Below, in pieces: positions 31,716 to 40,722 of a DNA stretch of 48,976 bases (its first letter is position 1; each line of letters opens with the position of its first letter). The notes under the pieces were generated by a model. The model had not been told where the DNA came from. It saw only the letters and a program-made list of their open reading frames with translations, and ran no database searches. The stretch covers positions 1-48,976 of the forward strand of contig DATMYR010000085.1 of assembly GCA_035560815.1 (NCBI GenBank), written 5' to 3'. Origin of the DNA: UBA5314 sp035560815 (GTDB lineage: Bacteria; Bacillota; Syntrophomonadia; Syntrophomonadales; Syntrophomonadaceae). Position numbers and translations under genes: made by a program.

Positions 31716-32612
31716 TTGCTGATAAAGAAAGTTGCCGTACTTGGGGCAGGGAAAATGGGTGCTGGTATTGCCCAGGTTGCAGCTCAGGGAGGTTATAACG
31801 TAGTCCTGCGGGACCTTCAGACCTCCCTGGTGAAAGACGGACTAAGACTTATCGAGAAGAACCTGGATAAGGCTATTAAGGCACAACTGATGGAAGCACC
31901 GGGGAAGGAAGAGATTCTTCGTCGCATTGAAGGAACTACTGACCTTACTAACGTAAGAGATGCTGATCTGGTCATTGAATCGGTCGTTGAGAATATGGCA
32001 GTCAAGAAACAGTTGTTCGCTGAATTAGACAATATCTGTGCTCCTCATGCTATATTAGCTACCAACACCTCTTCACTTTCCATCAATGAGATTGCATCAG
32101 CCACTCAGCGGACCGACCGGGTGATGGGGATGCATTTTCACAATCCGGTCCCCTATATTAAACTGGTGGAATTAATCAGGGGGCTGGAGACATCGGAAGC
32201 GACTCTGGCTGACGCGCAGGAATTCACCCGGCAGATCGACAAGGTCTTTGTGGTGGCCCAGAGGGAAAGTCCCGGCTTTATTTTTAACCGGGTCTTGATC
32301 CCCTATCTCAACGAAGCGATTTTCGTTCTAAGCGAGGGGATAGCGGATCGGGACGGCATTGATAATGCCCTGAAATTGGGTGCCGGTATGCCTTTAGGGC
32401 CTTTGGAGATGGCCGATCTCATGGGCTTGGATATATTGTATTCAGTGACTGTGGCCTTTTACGAGGAATTCAGAGATCCTAAATATCGGCCTCCGGTCTA
32501 CCTGTCTACCATGGTAAGAGCCGGCCACTTAGGTAAAAAAAGTGGAAAAGGATTCTATGATTACGAGAACGGGAAAAAAGTAAATTCATCTGGTAATAAC
32601 GCGAATACTTAG
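31716..32612 (+). CDS. hbd: 3-hydroxybutyryl-CoA dehydrogenase
   Basis: The 298-residue NAD(P)-binding enzyme interconverts acetoacetyl-CoA and 3-hydroxybutyryl-CoA, a core step of butyrate oxidation or formation. The Rossmann motif VLGAGKMGAGIAQ opens the protein. The catalytic pair is in the HFHNPVPYIKLVELI block, where the usual HFFNP reads HFHNP, and GFIFNRVLIPYLNEA and GAGMPLGPLEMADL follow. Start is TTG at 31716 after GGGGGGAAA. It sits 38 nt behind pfkA, an unusual operon partner; together with the CoA-transferase it supports butyrate metabolism. Confidence 0.93.
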   Translation: MLIKKVAVLGAGKMGAGIAQVAAQGGYNVVLRDLQTSLVKDGLRLIEKNLDKAIKAQLMEAPGKEEILRRIEGTTDLTNVRDADLVIESVVENMAVKKQLFAELDNICAPHAILATNTSSLSINEIASATQRTDRVMGMHFHNPVPYIKLVELIRGLETSEATLADAQEFTRQIDKVFVVAQRESPGFIFNRVLIPYLNEAIFVLSEGIADRDGIDNALKLGAGMPLGPLEMADLMGLDILYSVTVAFYEEFRDPKYRPPVYLSTMVRAGHLGKKSGKGFYDYENGKKVNSSGNNANT

Positions 32613-32641
32613 GAAGTTGTTTTCAGTAGAGGAGGAGTTTT

Positions 32642-33472
32642 ATGGAATACCGGGCTAAGAAATCATATGCTGCCTGGCTGGGCCTGTTTTTTGGAGCAGC
32701 TATTTTTTCGTTTTTATTTTGGGGAGTACAATATTCTTTAGGACCCCATGACTTGGCTTTGAAGGTCATGCTGTACATCCCCATATATTTAGTTCTGGCC
32801 GGATTCTTATATATGCTGATTGGTGCCTTCAATATAGGATATAAGATCGAAGAAAAGAATCTTATTATTTACTGGGGCTTGACGACGATGCGTATTCCCT
32901 GGGAGTCAATTGAACAGGTGATTCAAGTCAAAGGCGAAAGTAATATGTATTCCATATTTGGTGCCAGTTGGCCTGGATACATGGCTGGACTTTATCAAGC
33001 CAAAGGCCTGGGTACAGTGCGTATGTATGGAACCCAGATCCATAAAGGATTCATTTATGTGAAATCCAGTAATGGGTTCTTCGGTTTGACTCCGGCGGAT
33101 GACAACATGATCCAAGAGATCGCATCCCGAAGTAGCAAAGAGATAGAGATTGTAGATATGGATAAAATACCAGAGGAGATCAAAGGAAAGAGTGCCTTCC
33201 GTGATGGCTTCTACAGAATGCTGCTTTGGGTAAATATTGCCTTTTTGGCGCTTTATGCTGGATATCTGGCTGTTTGCTTCCCCGGTTCGGGCGCTCAACC
33301 TTTTGTTGTCCTTTTATTGGTATTGGCAGTATGCCTCTTCTTTTTCACGTTGGGCAATGCGAATCGGTTGTATCATTTTAGTCCTATTGGCGGCTATTTC
33401 TTGCTTTGTCTGGGGATTTTAGTAACTGGAATATTTCTGATCCTCTCACTGTCTGAAATTACCTTAAAATAA
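32642..33472 (+). CDS. Membrane protein with bacterial PH domain
   Basis: A 276-residue protein with two N-terminal membrane segments (about 10-30 and 40-64), a soluble middle (about 68-180) that looks like a bacterial PH domain (YKIEEKNLIIYWGLTTMRIPWESIEQV), and three C-terminal membrane segments (about 198-275). The domain order TM-PH-TM is known in uncharacterised Firmicute membrane proteins. ATG follows GAGGAGGAG. A terminator follows at 33493. It is in one direction with hbd. Confidence 0.7.
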   Translation: MEYRAKKSYAAWLGLFFGAAIFSFLFWGVQYSLGPHDLALKVMLYIPIYLVLAGFLYMLIGAFNIGYKIEEKNLIIYWGLTTMRIPWESIEQVIQVKGESNMYSIFGASWPGYMAGLYQAKGLGTVRMYGTQIHKGFIYVKSSNGFFGLTPADDNMIQEIASRSSKEIEIVDMDKIPEEIKGKSAFRDGFYRMLLWVNIAFLALYAGYLAVCFPGSGAQPFVVLLLVLAVCLFFFTLGNANRLYHFSPIGGYFLLCLGILVTGIFLILSLSEITLK

Positions 33473-33492
33473 CAAGGAAGATTATCTACGAG

Positions 33493-33525
33493 GGTCAGGG
33501 CAGTTGTCCTGGCCATTCTTTCTGT
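33493..33525 (+). terminator. Terminator after the PH-domain gene
   Basis: GG-T-CAGG pairs with CCTG-G-CC around an 8-nt loop and is followed by ATTCTTTCTGTTTT. Confidence 0.6.
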
Positions 33526-33569
33526 TTTCAGCGGTTGCCTGAAAGAAGGGTGAAGATAAATCGAGGTAT

Positions 33570-33596
33570 GTTTACAATAATAATAATTATGTAAAC
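33570..33596 (+). promoter_or_regulatory. 27-bp dyad before ychF, resembling island sites
   Basis: GTTTACAATAAT and ATTATGTAAAC form a dyad of 27 bp, the same length and arm order as the dyads at 44189-44215 and 48404-48430. It ends 56 bp before the ychF start. It may be an operator for ychF or a stray recombinase site. Confidence 0.4.
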
Positions 33597-33652
33597 TAAT
33601 ATTAACCAGAAGGCTTATAAACTGAACAATTGTAGAGAAGGGACGGAAATAT

Positions 33653-34717
33653 ATGCAATTAGGAATTATCGGTATGCCTAAAGTCGGAAAGACGACAATA
33701 TTTGAATTACTTACTGCAAGTCAGGTCAAAGATACGAGTGCGGGGAAAACCAATATTGGAATGGCCAGGGTGCCCGATAGTAGAATTGACTACCTATCCG
33801 GGATTTATAAGCCCAAGAAGACCACCTACGCGCAGCTTGAAGTTGTAGATGTACCGGGATTGGTGCCCGGTTCTGAAAAAGCGGCCAGCAATTTCTTAGA
33901 GGCAGTGCGTAAAGCGGATGCTTTACTGCTGGTGGTGCGTGCGTTTGAGGATGATGCTTTTCAGGGGGTTATGGATGAAATTAATCCATTGAAGGAGATT
34001 GACTCTATTCGTTTCGAACTGCTAATGGCCGACTTGGACCTGGTTGAAAAACGCATAGATAGGATTCATAACAGTAAAAAGAAAAATCAAATGCAGGAAG
34101 AGCTAGATGTATTAGAACAACTCAAACAAAACCTGGAAAATGAAGTTCCGGTTTCTGCTATTAAACTAGACGAAAGCCAGCTTACACTACTTCAGAACTA
34201 CCTTTTTTTAACAGCTAAGCCGCTCTTTATTTGTGTAAATCTTCCCGAAGACCGAATCAGCAATCCCGAATATCATCGTAGAGAGGATTTGCTTCTTTAT
34301 GCCAAAGACCTAAACATACCCTTAGCCGAGCTCTCTGCCGAGATAGAGAAAGAGATAAATCGCATGGAAGGGGAAGATAAGCAAATGTTTATGGATGATA
34401 CAGGCATAAAAGAATCGGGCATCGTTAAAATTGCTCGCAGCATGTATCACCTGCTGGGTTTGATTTCGTTTTTTACAGTGGGGGAAGATGAAGTGAAGGC
34501 CTGGACAATCGAGGAAGGCACCAGAGCCAGAAAGGCAGCCGGTAAAATACACTCCGATATCGAGCGAGGTTTTATTCGCGCCGAAGTTTTCGCATTCGAT
34601 GCTTTTCAAGAATACAAAACGATGGCTGCTCTCAAAGAAAAAGGCCTGCTGCGCTTAGAGGGTAAAGAGTATCCGGTAAAAGACGGAGATATTGTCCATT
34701 ATCGATTTAACGTGTGA
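33653..34717 (+). CDS. YchF-family nucleotide-binding GTPase/ATPase
   Basis: The 354-residue protein is of the Obg/HflX-like YchF family, which bind ribosomes and hydrolyse ATP. The P-loop GMPKVGKTT is at residues 7-15, DVPGLVPGSEKA (G3) follows, with a helical insert (about 125-165) and a C-terminal TGS domain (TWTIEEGTRARKAAGKIHSDIERGFIRAEV). The G4 motif is not the standard NKxD, consistent with YchF. It is slightly shorter than the usual 363-366 residues. Its own terminator follows. Confidence 0.9.
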   Translation: MQLGIIGMPKVGKTTIFELLTASQVKDTSAGKTNIGMARVPDSRIDYLSGIYKPKKTTYAQLEVVDVPGLVPGSEKAASNFLEAVRKADALLLVVRAFEDDAFQGVMDEINPLKEIDSIRFELLMADLDLVEKRIDRIHNSKKKNQMQEELDVLEQLKQNLENEVPVSAIKLDESQLTLLQNYLFLTAKPLFICVNLPEDRISNPEYHRREDLLLYAKDLNIPLAELSAEIEKEINRMEGEDKQMFMDDTGIKESGIVKIARSMYHLLGLISFFTVGEDEVKAWTIEEGTRARKAAGKIHSDIERGFIRAEVFAFDAFQEYKTMAALKEKGLLRLEGKEYPVKDGDIVHYRFNV

Positions 34718-34755
34718 GTTCCGTAGCAAAGCTAAACAAATAATTAGGATTTCAG

Positions 34756-34790
34756 GGCCGGCCAACAAATTGGCTGGCCTTTCATCATTT
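34756..34790 (+). terminator. Terminator of ychF
   Basis: GGCCGGCCAA pairs with TTGGCTGGCC around a CAAA loop, followed by TTTCATCATTTATT. Confidence 0.85.
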
Positions 34791-34861
34791 ATTCTGGATA
34801 AGGACACCTACTATCAATAGTCCTCATATTATGCATTAAACGATTCGACAAGGAGTCCTTC

Positions 34862-36184
34862 ATGCCCCTCACTCATCCATTTCTAATACTTCACCCAGCT
34901 TTATGCAAAGATCTCGACAGCAATGAAGTGCAAACCTGGGCCGGACACCGCAGATCGCACGCATTTATCCGGGAAGAAGGCTGGGAAACCAATTTCAAAA
35001 TCAATCTAGACAAACGACTGGGTGAAAAACTGTACATTCCGGCAGGAGCTTACAATGTCTTGGAGTGCAGTGGCGGCGATATTCGGTTAGGTCCGATTGT
35101 AGGTATACTATCAAGTTACAGCCATCACCCTGTGCTGCCCTCTGGGAAGAAGGCGCGCATATACAAAGAACTTTATGATGCAGCCCGCAGTAAGGGGTTG
35201 TTCATCTATCGTTTTTACCCAGAGGGCGTAGACAAGAGAAGGAACCTTATTAACGGACACACATATAATCATCACGGCCGCCTTTACACAGGAACATTTC
35301 CTATGCCGGACATCGTATATAATCGTATTCGTTATCGTGATATCGAAAAAAGGGCAGATGTAAAGAAGCTTCTATATTACTTTCGTGATAAACCTGGTGT
35401 GTACTTGTTCAACAGTCGCTTCCTAAACAAGTTTGAAGTTTACCGCGCTCTGATTCATGATACAGGTTGTGCTGAACTGGTCCCTGAAACGGCAATATTA
35501 AATGTCTACAGCCTAAAATATTTCCTGGGAAAATATGGTGAAGTATATATTAAGCCGATTTCCAATTCTCTAGGCCATGGAATCGTTAAAGTTAAAAAGC
35601 GCAGCAAAGATGTTTATACGGTTCAATTTGCAGACAGTATCCACCAACGACAAAAGACCAGCGTAGGTCATGTTTATCGATATCTTAAGCAAACTGGCAT
35701 ACAACCCAGCAATTACTTAGTACAGAAGGGGATTGACCTGGCCACACTCCATGGCAGGGTATTTGACTTGCGTGCGCAGGTGCAAAAGGACGGTTTCGGA
35801 GAATGGACCTTAACCGGCGTAGGAGTCAGGGTGGCAGGACTAAACCGGATCGTTACCCACATACCGAATGGCGGATCAGCAAAAGCTTATGGTCCGGTCG
35901 TCGACCATGTTTTTCAACATATGCCCCGAGCCCGTTCCAATATTGATGCACAACTCGAATTCATGGCAAAACAGGTACCGAAAGTCTTGAATCAGAGACT
36001 GCCTATAGAATTGGCCATTTTATCAATGGACATCGGATTAGATAAGCAAGGGAAACTGTGGCTAATTGAGGTGAATTCAAAGCCATCCTATTTTGATGAA
36101 CACCACATTCGGGCCGTCCATACCAAAACACTTATAGATTATTTCATTTTCAGCGCCTTGAATAATTTGGGCGGAAGGGAATGA
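34862..36184 (+). CDS. YheC/YheD-type ATP-grasp protein 3
   Basis: A 440-residue third member of the YheC/D ATP-grasp group, more diverged at the N-terminus. ATP-grasp motifs include YIKPISNSLGHGIVKV, YLVQKGIDLATLHG, FDLRAQVQKDGFGEW, VTHIPNGG and SMDIGLDKQGKLWLIEVN. AAGGAG precedes the ATG. It is followed after 6 nt by a glutamine-synthetase-like amidoligase gene, so it is probably part of an amide-forming pathway for spore or envelope modification. Confidence 0.88.
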   Translation: MPLTHPFLILHPALCKDLDSNEVQTWAGHRRSHAFIREEGWETNFKINLDKRLGEKLYIPAGAYNVLECSGGDIRLGPIVGILSSYSHHPVLPSGKKARIYKELYDAARSKGLFIYRFYPEGVDKRRNLINGHTYNHHGRLYTGTFPMPDIVYNRIRYRDIEKRADVKKLLYYFRDKPGVYLFNSRFLNKFEVYRALIHDTGCAELVPETAILNVYSLKYFLGKYGEVYIKPISNSLGHGIVKVKKRSKDVYTVQFADSIHQRQKTSVGHVYRYLKQTGIQPSNYLVQKGIDLATLHGRVFDLRAQVQKDGFGEWTLTGVGVRVAGLNRIVTHIPNGGSAKAYGPVVDHVFQHMPRARSNIDAQLEFMAKQVPKVLNQRLPIELAILSMDIGLDKQGKLWLIEVNSKPSYFDEHHIRAVHTKTLIDYFIFSALNNLGGRE

Positions 36185-36190
36185 TATTGA

Positions 36191-37849
36191 ATGGAACTAA
36201 GGCTGCTGTACGAGAACAACAACGGCGGAAAAAAGATATTTCAACACATAAAAGAAGATCTTGGGGATTGTGATTTCGAGAGAATACTGTTAAACGGAAA
36301 CGAGTATATGAACATCAGACTCGGGCAGGAGACCAAGGGGATTGTACGCTTCGTGAATACTCCCCGAGCAATCCGGAACAGTTTAGACAATGATGTTCTG
36401 TGTCCTATTCTCGCCATGAATGGCATTGCCTGTGGTCATCAAATCGACGAATCCTTACTCCGAACCTATGAAGTTGTTTTTTGGGGATTCACGTGCCTTT
36501 CCGTGAAGGTCTGGGGTGGCACCCGATCACAAGAAAATGCTAAACACATGAAGGAGAGCGAGAATCCACGCATGGTTGATACAGCCCGTAGAGCGCTTTA
36601 TCTTTCCGGCCTGGATTTGGGAAAAGTAATTGTCGCCTACACTGCCAGGCGAAGATATAAAGTGCTGGGTATAGATCCTTCTCCAGAGATGCGGGAAAAG
36701 GACATAGAAGCCCTGGTGAAGCGTATGTTAGAGTTCACTAAACTCGACGAAAGAATAATACAGAGCGATGTTAAAATGGGAGCCGATCCCGAATTTATGA
36801 TGCTCAACTCTAAAAATGGTCGCATTGTATCTGCTTCTGATCATTTTCCCCGGGAAGGAACTATAGGTTGTGATAATATTCGCATACCCAACCGTTCCCA
36901 ACGGCCTATTGCAGAGATCAGACCTAGACCTGATGCTTCTCCCTTTGTTCTGACCGCCAATATTAAACAGGCATTAAACCTGGCCAACCAAATGGCACCT
37001 TATCGCAACGTTAGATGGGTGGCAGGAAGTCAACCGGGGGGGGGGTTTTCCATCGGGGGGCATATCCATTTTAGCAATACGAAACTAAATGCCAGTCTAT
37101 TGAGAGCCCTGGATAACTTTGTTGCATTACCCATCTTTCTGATTGAGAACCCGGTTACGGCAGCTCGCAGGAGAAAAAAGTACGGCCAACTAGGCGATCA
37201 CAGGGTAAAAGACTACGGAGGGTTTGAATATCGAACACCGGGAAGTTGGCTGGTATCACAAAACATCACCCTTGCCATCCTGTGTTTGGCCAAGTTGGTG
37301 GTCAGCCGTTACCCATGGTTACCCTACAACTATCTGAACACAGTTGAAGCCCACGAAGCATTTTACCAAGGAGATCAGGAGTATTTCCTGCCTATATTTA
37401 ACCGTCTTTGGAGCCACCTGCAAGACCTGGACATGTTTAAAGATTATAGTGAACAATTACAGGTGCTTTTCGACATGGTCAAAAACCGTACCTGTTGGAA
37501 CGAGAAGACAGATTTCCGCAAAGCCTGGATGATTTCAGGAGGTGCACGTCAGCTTACGAAAGCCAGCCGCGAATCCTCATCCAGGGCAGGACGCACTGAT
37601 ACGAGCCAAAGCGGTACCCGCAGCGAAACGGGTAGGAGTGAACGACGGCTTTCTAGCCCTTCCAACCAATCATCTAGTAATTCAAACCATAACCCTTCAA
37701 CCCGTAGCGCTATCGTCAGTACTCGCAGAAACGGGCAGCGGGCACGGGAACCACGTTCTCCCGGCCCGCCTGCATCCCGTCCCAGCAGCACTGATGGTGG
37801 TCGCGTCATCGAAGCTCACCAGGTGCGCAGAAGCTATCATGTAACCTAG
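36191..37849 (+). CDS. Putative amidoligase (COOH-NH2 ligase, glutamine-synthetase-like) with disordered tail
   Basis: The 552-residue protein resembles the GS-like COOH.NH2 ligase type 2 group (phiEco32-like), described in comparative work as partners of ATP-grasp ligases in peptide or protein modification. Metal and ATP residues fit: GADPEFMM (Glu), EIRPRPDAS (Glu/Arg), GGHIHFS (His) and EYRTPGSWL near residues 195-350. The N-terminal 170 residues are not assigned. The last about 100 residues are Ser/Arg/Asn-rich and low complexity. It follows YheC/D protein 3 by 6 nt, and its stop directly abuts the stop of a convergent gene. Confidence 0.82.
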   Translation: MELRLLYENNNGGKKIFQHIKEDLGDCDFERILLNGNEYMNIRLGQETKGIVRFVNTPRAIRNSLDNDVLCPILAMNGIACGHQIDESLLRTYEVVFWGFTCLSVKVWGGTRSQENAKHMKESENPRMVDTARRALYLSGLDLGKVIVAYTARRRYKVLGIDPSPEMREKDIEALVKRMLEFTKLDERIIQSDVKMGADPEFMMLNSKNGRIVSASDHFPREGTIGCDNIRIPNRSQRPIAEIRPRPDASPFVLTANIKQALNLANQMAPYRNVRWVAGSQPGGGFSIGGHIHFSNTKLNASLLRALDNFVALPIFLIENPVTAARRRKKYGQLGDHRVKDYGGFEYRTPGSWLVSQNITLAILCLAKLVVSRYPWLPYNYLNTVEAHEAFYQGDQEYFLPIFNRLWSHLQDLDMFKDYSEQLQVLFDMVKNRTCWNEKTDFRKAWMISGGARQLTKASRESSSRAGRTDTSQSGTRSETGRSERRLSSPSNQSSSNSNHNPSTRSAIVSTRRNGQRAREPRSPGPPASRPSSTDGGRVIEAHQVRRSYHVT

Positions 37850-38668
37850 CTATTTCATCTTCAGTTGTTTGAGTAAAGTATTGGCTGCCAATAATTGTTC
37901 GCTGATTCGGGTATTAATACTGTCCTTGGTACAGGTCTCAAAGATAAAGCTGTTGGTTCCTAAGTATTGAGCTGAGCTCCGAGCCAGGCTGCCCCCCACT
38001 GGATAGCGAAGTGCTACAAAACGGTGAGAAGAAGTTTTAATGCCGGCATTCACTTGTTTGAGTATTGTGTTGGTCATGGCCGTACATGCCGTGCTGGGAT
38101 AATAGATCAAACTTTGACCCACGGAAGCGCTGCCGCCCGCAGAATAGCCATATCCTTCATGCATATCCATAACCCAGTTTACCTTATACTGCTTGACCAC
38201 TGCATAAATCGCCTTGGCGGGCGTGTAAGAAGGCTGCCCGGTTTTGGAGGTGGGAAAAGCCCGGTTGAGATCCTTTTCACCTTTTATTGCCCGGGTGTTG
38301 GCATTGTCGGCCAGTTTATTAGCCCTGGGAATAACAAGCAGGGTACCGCTGCGTATGGTCGTGCTCCTTAATTGATCTGCAGCCAGGTATCCTGCTTTTT
38401 CATTTCCATGTATGCCTCCAGTAACTAAAACTACCGGACCTGGAACACCGGAAGAGATTATGTACATTTCCGTAGCATATTTGGTATTGGGTGATAGAAT
38501 AACCTTGGTGGTTTTTTGGGTGGCAGAGAGCGTTGAAGCAGAATCTACAGGCGTTGGAGTGGCGGCACTGACAATAGCTGCACCCGGTTGGAGCAGGGAT
38601 AAGAAAATAATGGACAGGGTTATTAGGGATCGTCGAATCCAGTGTTGAGCTGCTTTTCTCAAAAACAA
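37850..38668 (-). CDS. Secreted M14-like deacylase or carboxypeptidase
   Basis: The 272-residue protein has a signal peptide (RR and hydrophobic core about 10-35, ending near VSAATP) and an AstE/AspA-type zinc fold. Zinc ligands are seen in GGIHGNEKAG (His and Glu) and later in DMHEG (His). DLNRAFP carries the expected Asn-Arg. Likely substrate is an amide or peptide bond outside the cell, such as a gamma-linked or cell-wall peptide. Start is TTG at 38668. It is convergent with the amidoligase gene and their stop codons abut (TAGCTA at 37847-37852). Confidence 0.82.
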   Translation of the reverse strand: MFLRKAAQHWIRRSLITLSIIFLSLLQPGAAIVSAATPTPVDSASTLSATQKTTKVILSPNTKYATEMYIISSGVPGPVVLVTGGIHGNEKAGYLAADQLRSTTIRSGTLLVIPRANKLADNANTRAIKGEKDLNRAFPTSKTGQPSYTPAKAIYAVVKQYKVNWVMDMHEGYGYSAGGSASVGQSLIYYPSTACTAMTNTILKQVNAGIKTSSHRFVALRYPVGGSLARSSAQYLGTNSFIFETCTKDSINTRISEQLLAANTLLKQLKMK

Positions 38669-38753
38669 TCATTCCTTTCTTTGAGGCACGTTGTTCAGAA
38701 AAGCAAGGCCCACCAGGACATAATTTAGGGAAATATACCTGACTTACGCATTG

Positions 38754-39056
38754 TCAGACCTGGTCATCCCAACTGACGATACGATAGTCAAAGCTTAGGA
38801 TTTGATAATCGTCGCCATGATTTTCAATGGTGTCTCTGATGGCATCGATTATCAACTCCAGTTCTGAATAGCTGCTGCTCACTGCGGAGAATCCAATTCC
38901 CGATCTCTGCCATAAGTCCTGGTGGCTTACTTCACTGACAGAAACATTGAAACGTTTGCGCATTCTGGCAATAATACTCTGAATTGTCATGCGCTTCTCC
39001 TTTAGTGACGAAGAAAATGGATGGAATAGCTCACTATAACCATAAACCGCATACAT
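38754..39056 (-). CDS. DUF503 (YlxP-like) protein
   Basis: A 100-residue protein with the YlxP signature SLKEKRMTIQSIIARMRKRFNVSVSEVSHQDLWQRSGIG. YlxP-like proteins are linked in Firmicutes to ribosome or translation genes, but function is unsettled. The N-terminus MYAVYGYSELF differs from the usual IGLCRIELHIP start, giving a shorter first strand. It is monocistronic in this window and is preceded by a 315-bp gene-free region. Confidence 0.85.
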   Translation of the reverse strand: MYAVYGYSELFHPFSSSLKEKRMTIQSIIARMRKRFNVSVSEVSHQDLWQRSGIGFSAVSSSYSELELIIDAIRDTIENHGDDYQILSFDYRIVSWDDQV

Positions 39057-39371
39057 CAGTATTTACCTCCATATGAAGTATATTGCAGGAAGAAACCAAT
39101 TCATTTTAGCAGAATTGGGGGTGGGTGGCAAATATGATGGTATTCTGGAACCCCCATCTTATCACATATTCTGGTGGTTTAGCTTTGTAGCTGGGAGACA
39201 ATAAAACCATTTGCAGAGCATAAGGCCCGTTGGTAAACGGACCAACTTTTACCTGTTATATCTTACGCAATCCATATCAGGAAGTCCCATAATATTCTTG
39301 ACGGCTATGTAACGTGATTGTATATTTTATATATAGTTATTTGACATGTAAAATAATTTAAGGAGCTGCAC
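39057..39371. other. Intergenic region between DUF503 and marR
   Basis: About 315 bp without genes. The right end contains the palindrome at 39337-39356 and a weak AT-rich promoter zone for marR. Nothing else stands out. Confidence 0.5.
39337..39356 (+). promoter_or_regulatory. Palindromic operator candidate of marR
   Basis: TTATTTGACATGTAAAATAA is an almost perfect 20-bp palindrome (one mismatched pair, G/A) located 15 bp before the marR start. This is typical of MarR self-regulation. Confidence 0.6.
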
Positions 39372-39782
39372 ATGGAGGACTTTACAAATTTCATTTGCTT
39401 CCAACTTGGAGCGTCAGCACGAAAAATACAGAACTACTACAACAACCTCTTTAAGCCCTATGGAATCACCCTGGGTCAGTCCTTCATCCTGATGGCCTTA
39501 CTTCAAAGGGAAGGACTGAACATTGGCGGCCTGGCGGAGAAACTAATGTTAGATAATTCAGCGCTTACAGGACTGGTAGACCGCCTGGAAAAGGAAGATC
39601 TGGTGCAAAGAAGAGTAGATCCCGAAGACCGGCGAGCCTACCTGATTTATATGACAGATAAAGGTCGAGAACTGGCCCACACCGTCTATGCACTGGTTGA
39701 TCAATTCAACCAGCAATTGAGGGGAATGTTAGGAGAGGAACAGCAGGAGGGTATTAAGCTTTTGTTAAAAAGCTTGAGCTAG
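39372..39782 (+). CDS. MarR family transcriptional regulator
   Basis: A 136-residue winged-helix regulator. The DNA-binding part (about 45-100) is seen in LAEKLMLDNSALTGLVDRLEKEDLVQRRVDPEDRRAYLIYMTDKG, a standard MarR signature with the wing DPEDRRAYLI. It most likely represses the following redox genes and itself through the palindrome at 39337-39356. ATG follows AAGGAG. The next gene begins 58 nt downstream. Confidence 0.93.
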   Translation: MEDFTNFICFQLGASARKIQNYYNNLFKPYGITLGQSFILMALLQREGLNIGGLAEKLMLDNSALTGLVDRLEKEDLVQRRVDPEDRRAYLIYMTDKGRELAHTVYALVDQFNQQLRGMLGEEQQEGIKLLLKSLS

Positions 39783-39840
39783 GGACAATTCCGAGTTTTG
39801 TTTACCGAAATGGTGTGATCCAGAAGGGAGAGGATGACTG

Positions 39841-40623
39841 ATGGGAGCAGAAGCAACCAAGAAAGAGATTCGTGACTTTGTTCTGGACCTGGGTATTGAT
39901 GATGTAGGCTTTGCCAATATCAAAGACTATTCCAGCCCTCTTTCACCAAGTATTGACACTCTATTTCCTACCGCTAAATCAATGATCGTCATGGCATTCA
40001 AGGAAGGGTCAAACTGTGAAAGTCCCAGCAGTACCATGGCTATGGCAGGACGCCTGGATCTTATGGAATTCACCCGTTCCTGCAACTATAAGGTAAGCCG
40101 TTTCATAGAGAAAGAATTTCATACCCGTTCCATGTCAGTGCCAGTTTCGTACCCGCTAGACATGGGTGCCAAGACTAACGGCTTAGTCGGTGAAGTATCG
40201 CTACGCCATGCAGCTCTGGCCGCAGGTTTGGGGGCCTTTGGCCGTCACAACTTGATCATTCATCCTCGCCTGGGCACTCGGGTCATATTTACTGCCGTTC
40301 TCTCCGAATTGGATCTTCCTTCCGATCCACAAGTTAAAGACGACCTGTGTACTGATTGTGATATCTGCGTAGAAGCCTGCCCGGCTGGAGCACTTGATGA
40401 AGAAGGCAAAACCCAAATGATGAAGTGCCTGAGAGTGTCGCAGCCCCATGGACTTGGGGGCAGTATTTCGTTTTGGAATAAGTTTATCAAGGCCAGCCCG
40501 GAAGAACAAATAAAGATGTTCATGAGTGAGGAATTCATGCGCTTATACCAGGCACAGATGATAGGTTTTCAATACTTTTGCTTTAAATGTTATACCTCCT
40601 GCCCGATTGGCCAGGATCTATAA
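39841..40623 (+). CDS. 4Fe-4S protein related to epoxyqueuosine reductase / reductive dehalogenase family
   Basis: The 260-residue protein shares the QueG-like N-terminal fold (DDVGFANIKDYSSPL, MIVMAFK) and the GLGAFGRHNLIIHPRLGTRV block, but it lacks the full QueG length of about 350 residues. Cluster motifs are CTDCDICVEACPAGAL and CFKCYTSCP, giving two 4Fe-4S sites. Cobalamin dependence cannot be judged. It is the first gene of a three-gene unit with the old-yellow enzyme and another ferredoxin-like protein, so a role in electron delivery to an enoate or xenobiotic reductase is likely. Confidence 0.8.
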   Translation: MGAEATKKEIRDFVLDLGIDDVGFANIKDYSSPLSPSIDTLFPTAKSMIVMAFKEGSNCESPSSTMAMAGRLDLMEFTRSCNYKVSRFIEKEFHTRSMSVPVSYPLDMGAKTNGLVGEVSLRHAALAAGLGAFGRHNLIIHPRLGTRVIFTAVLSELDLPSDPQVKDDLCTDCDICVEACPAGALDEEGKTQMMKCLRVSQPHGLGGSISFWNKFIKASPEEQIKMFMSEEFMRLYQAQMIGFQYFCFKCYTSCPIGQDL

Positions 40624-40722
40624 CCATCACCAAGCAATTATGCAACATAATATTTTCCTTCACCCTCGGCATGAACCCGTTAAACATACCCTTTGGCTTA
40701 GATTTGTATCGAGGAGGTAAAA

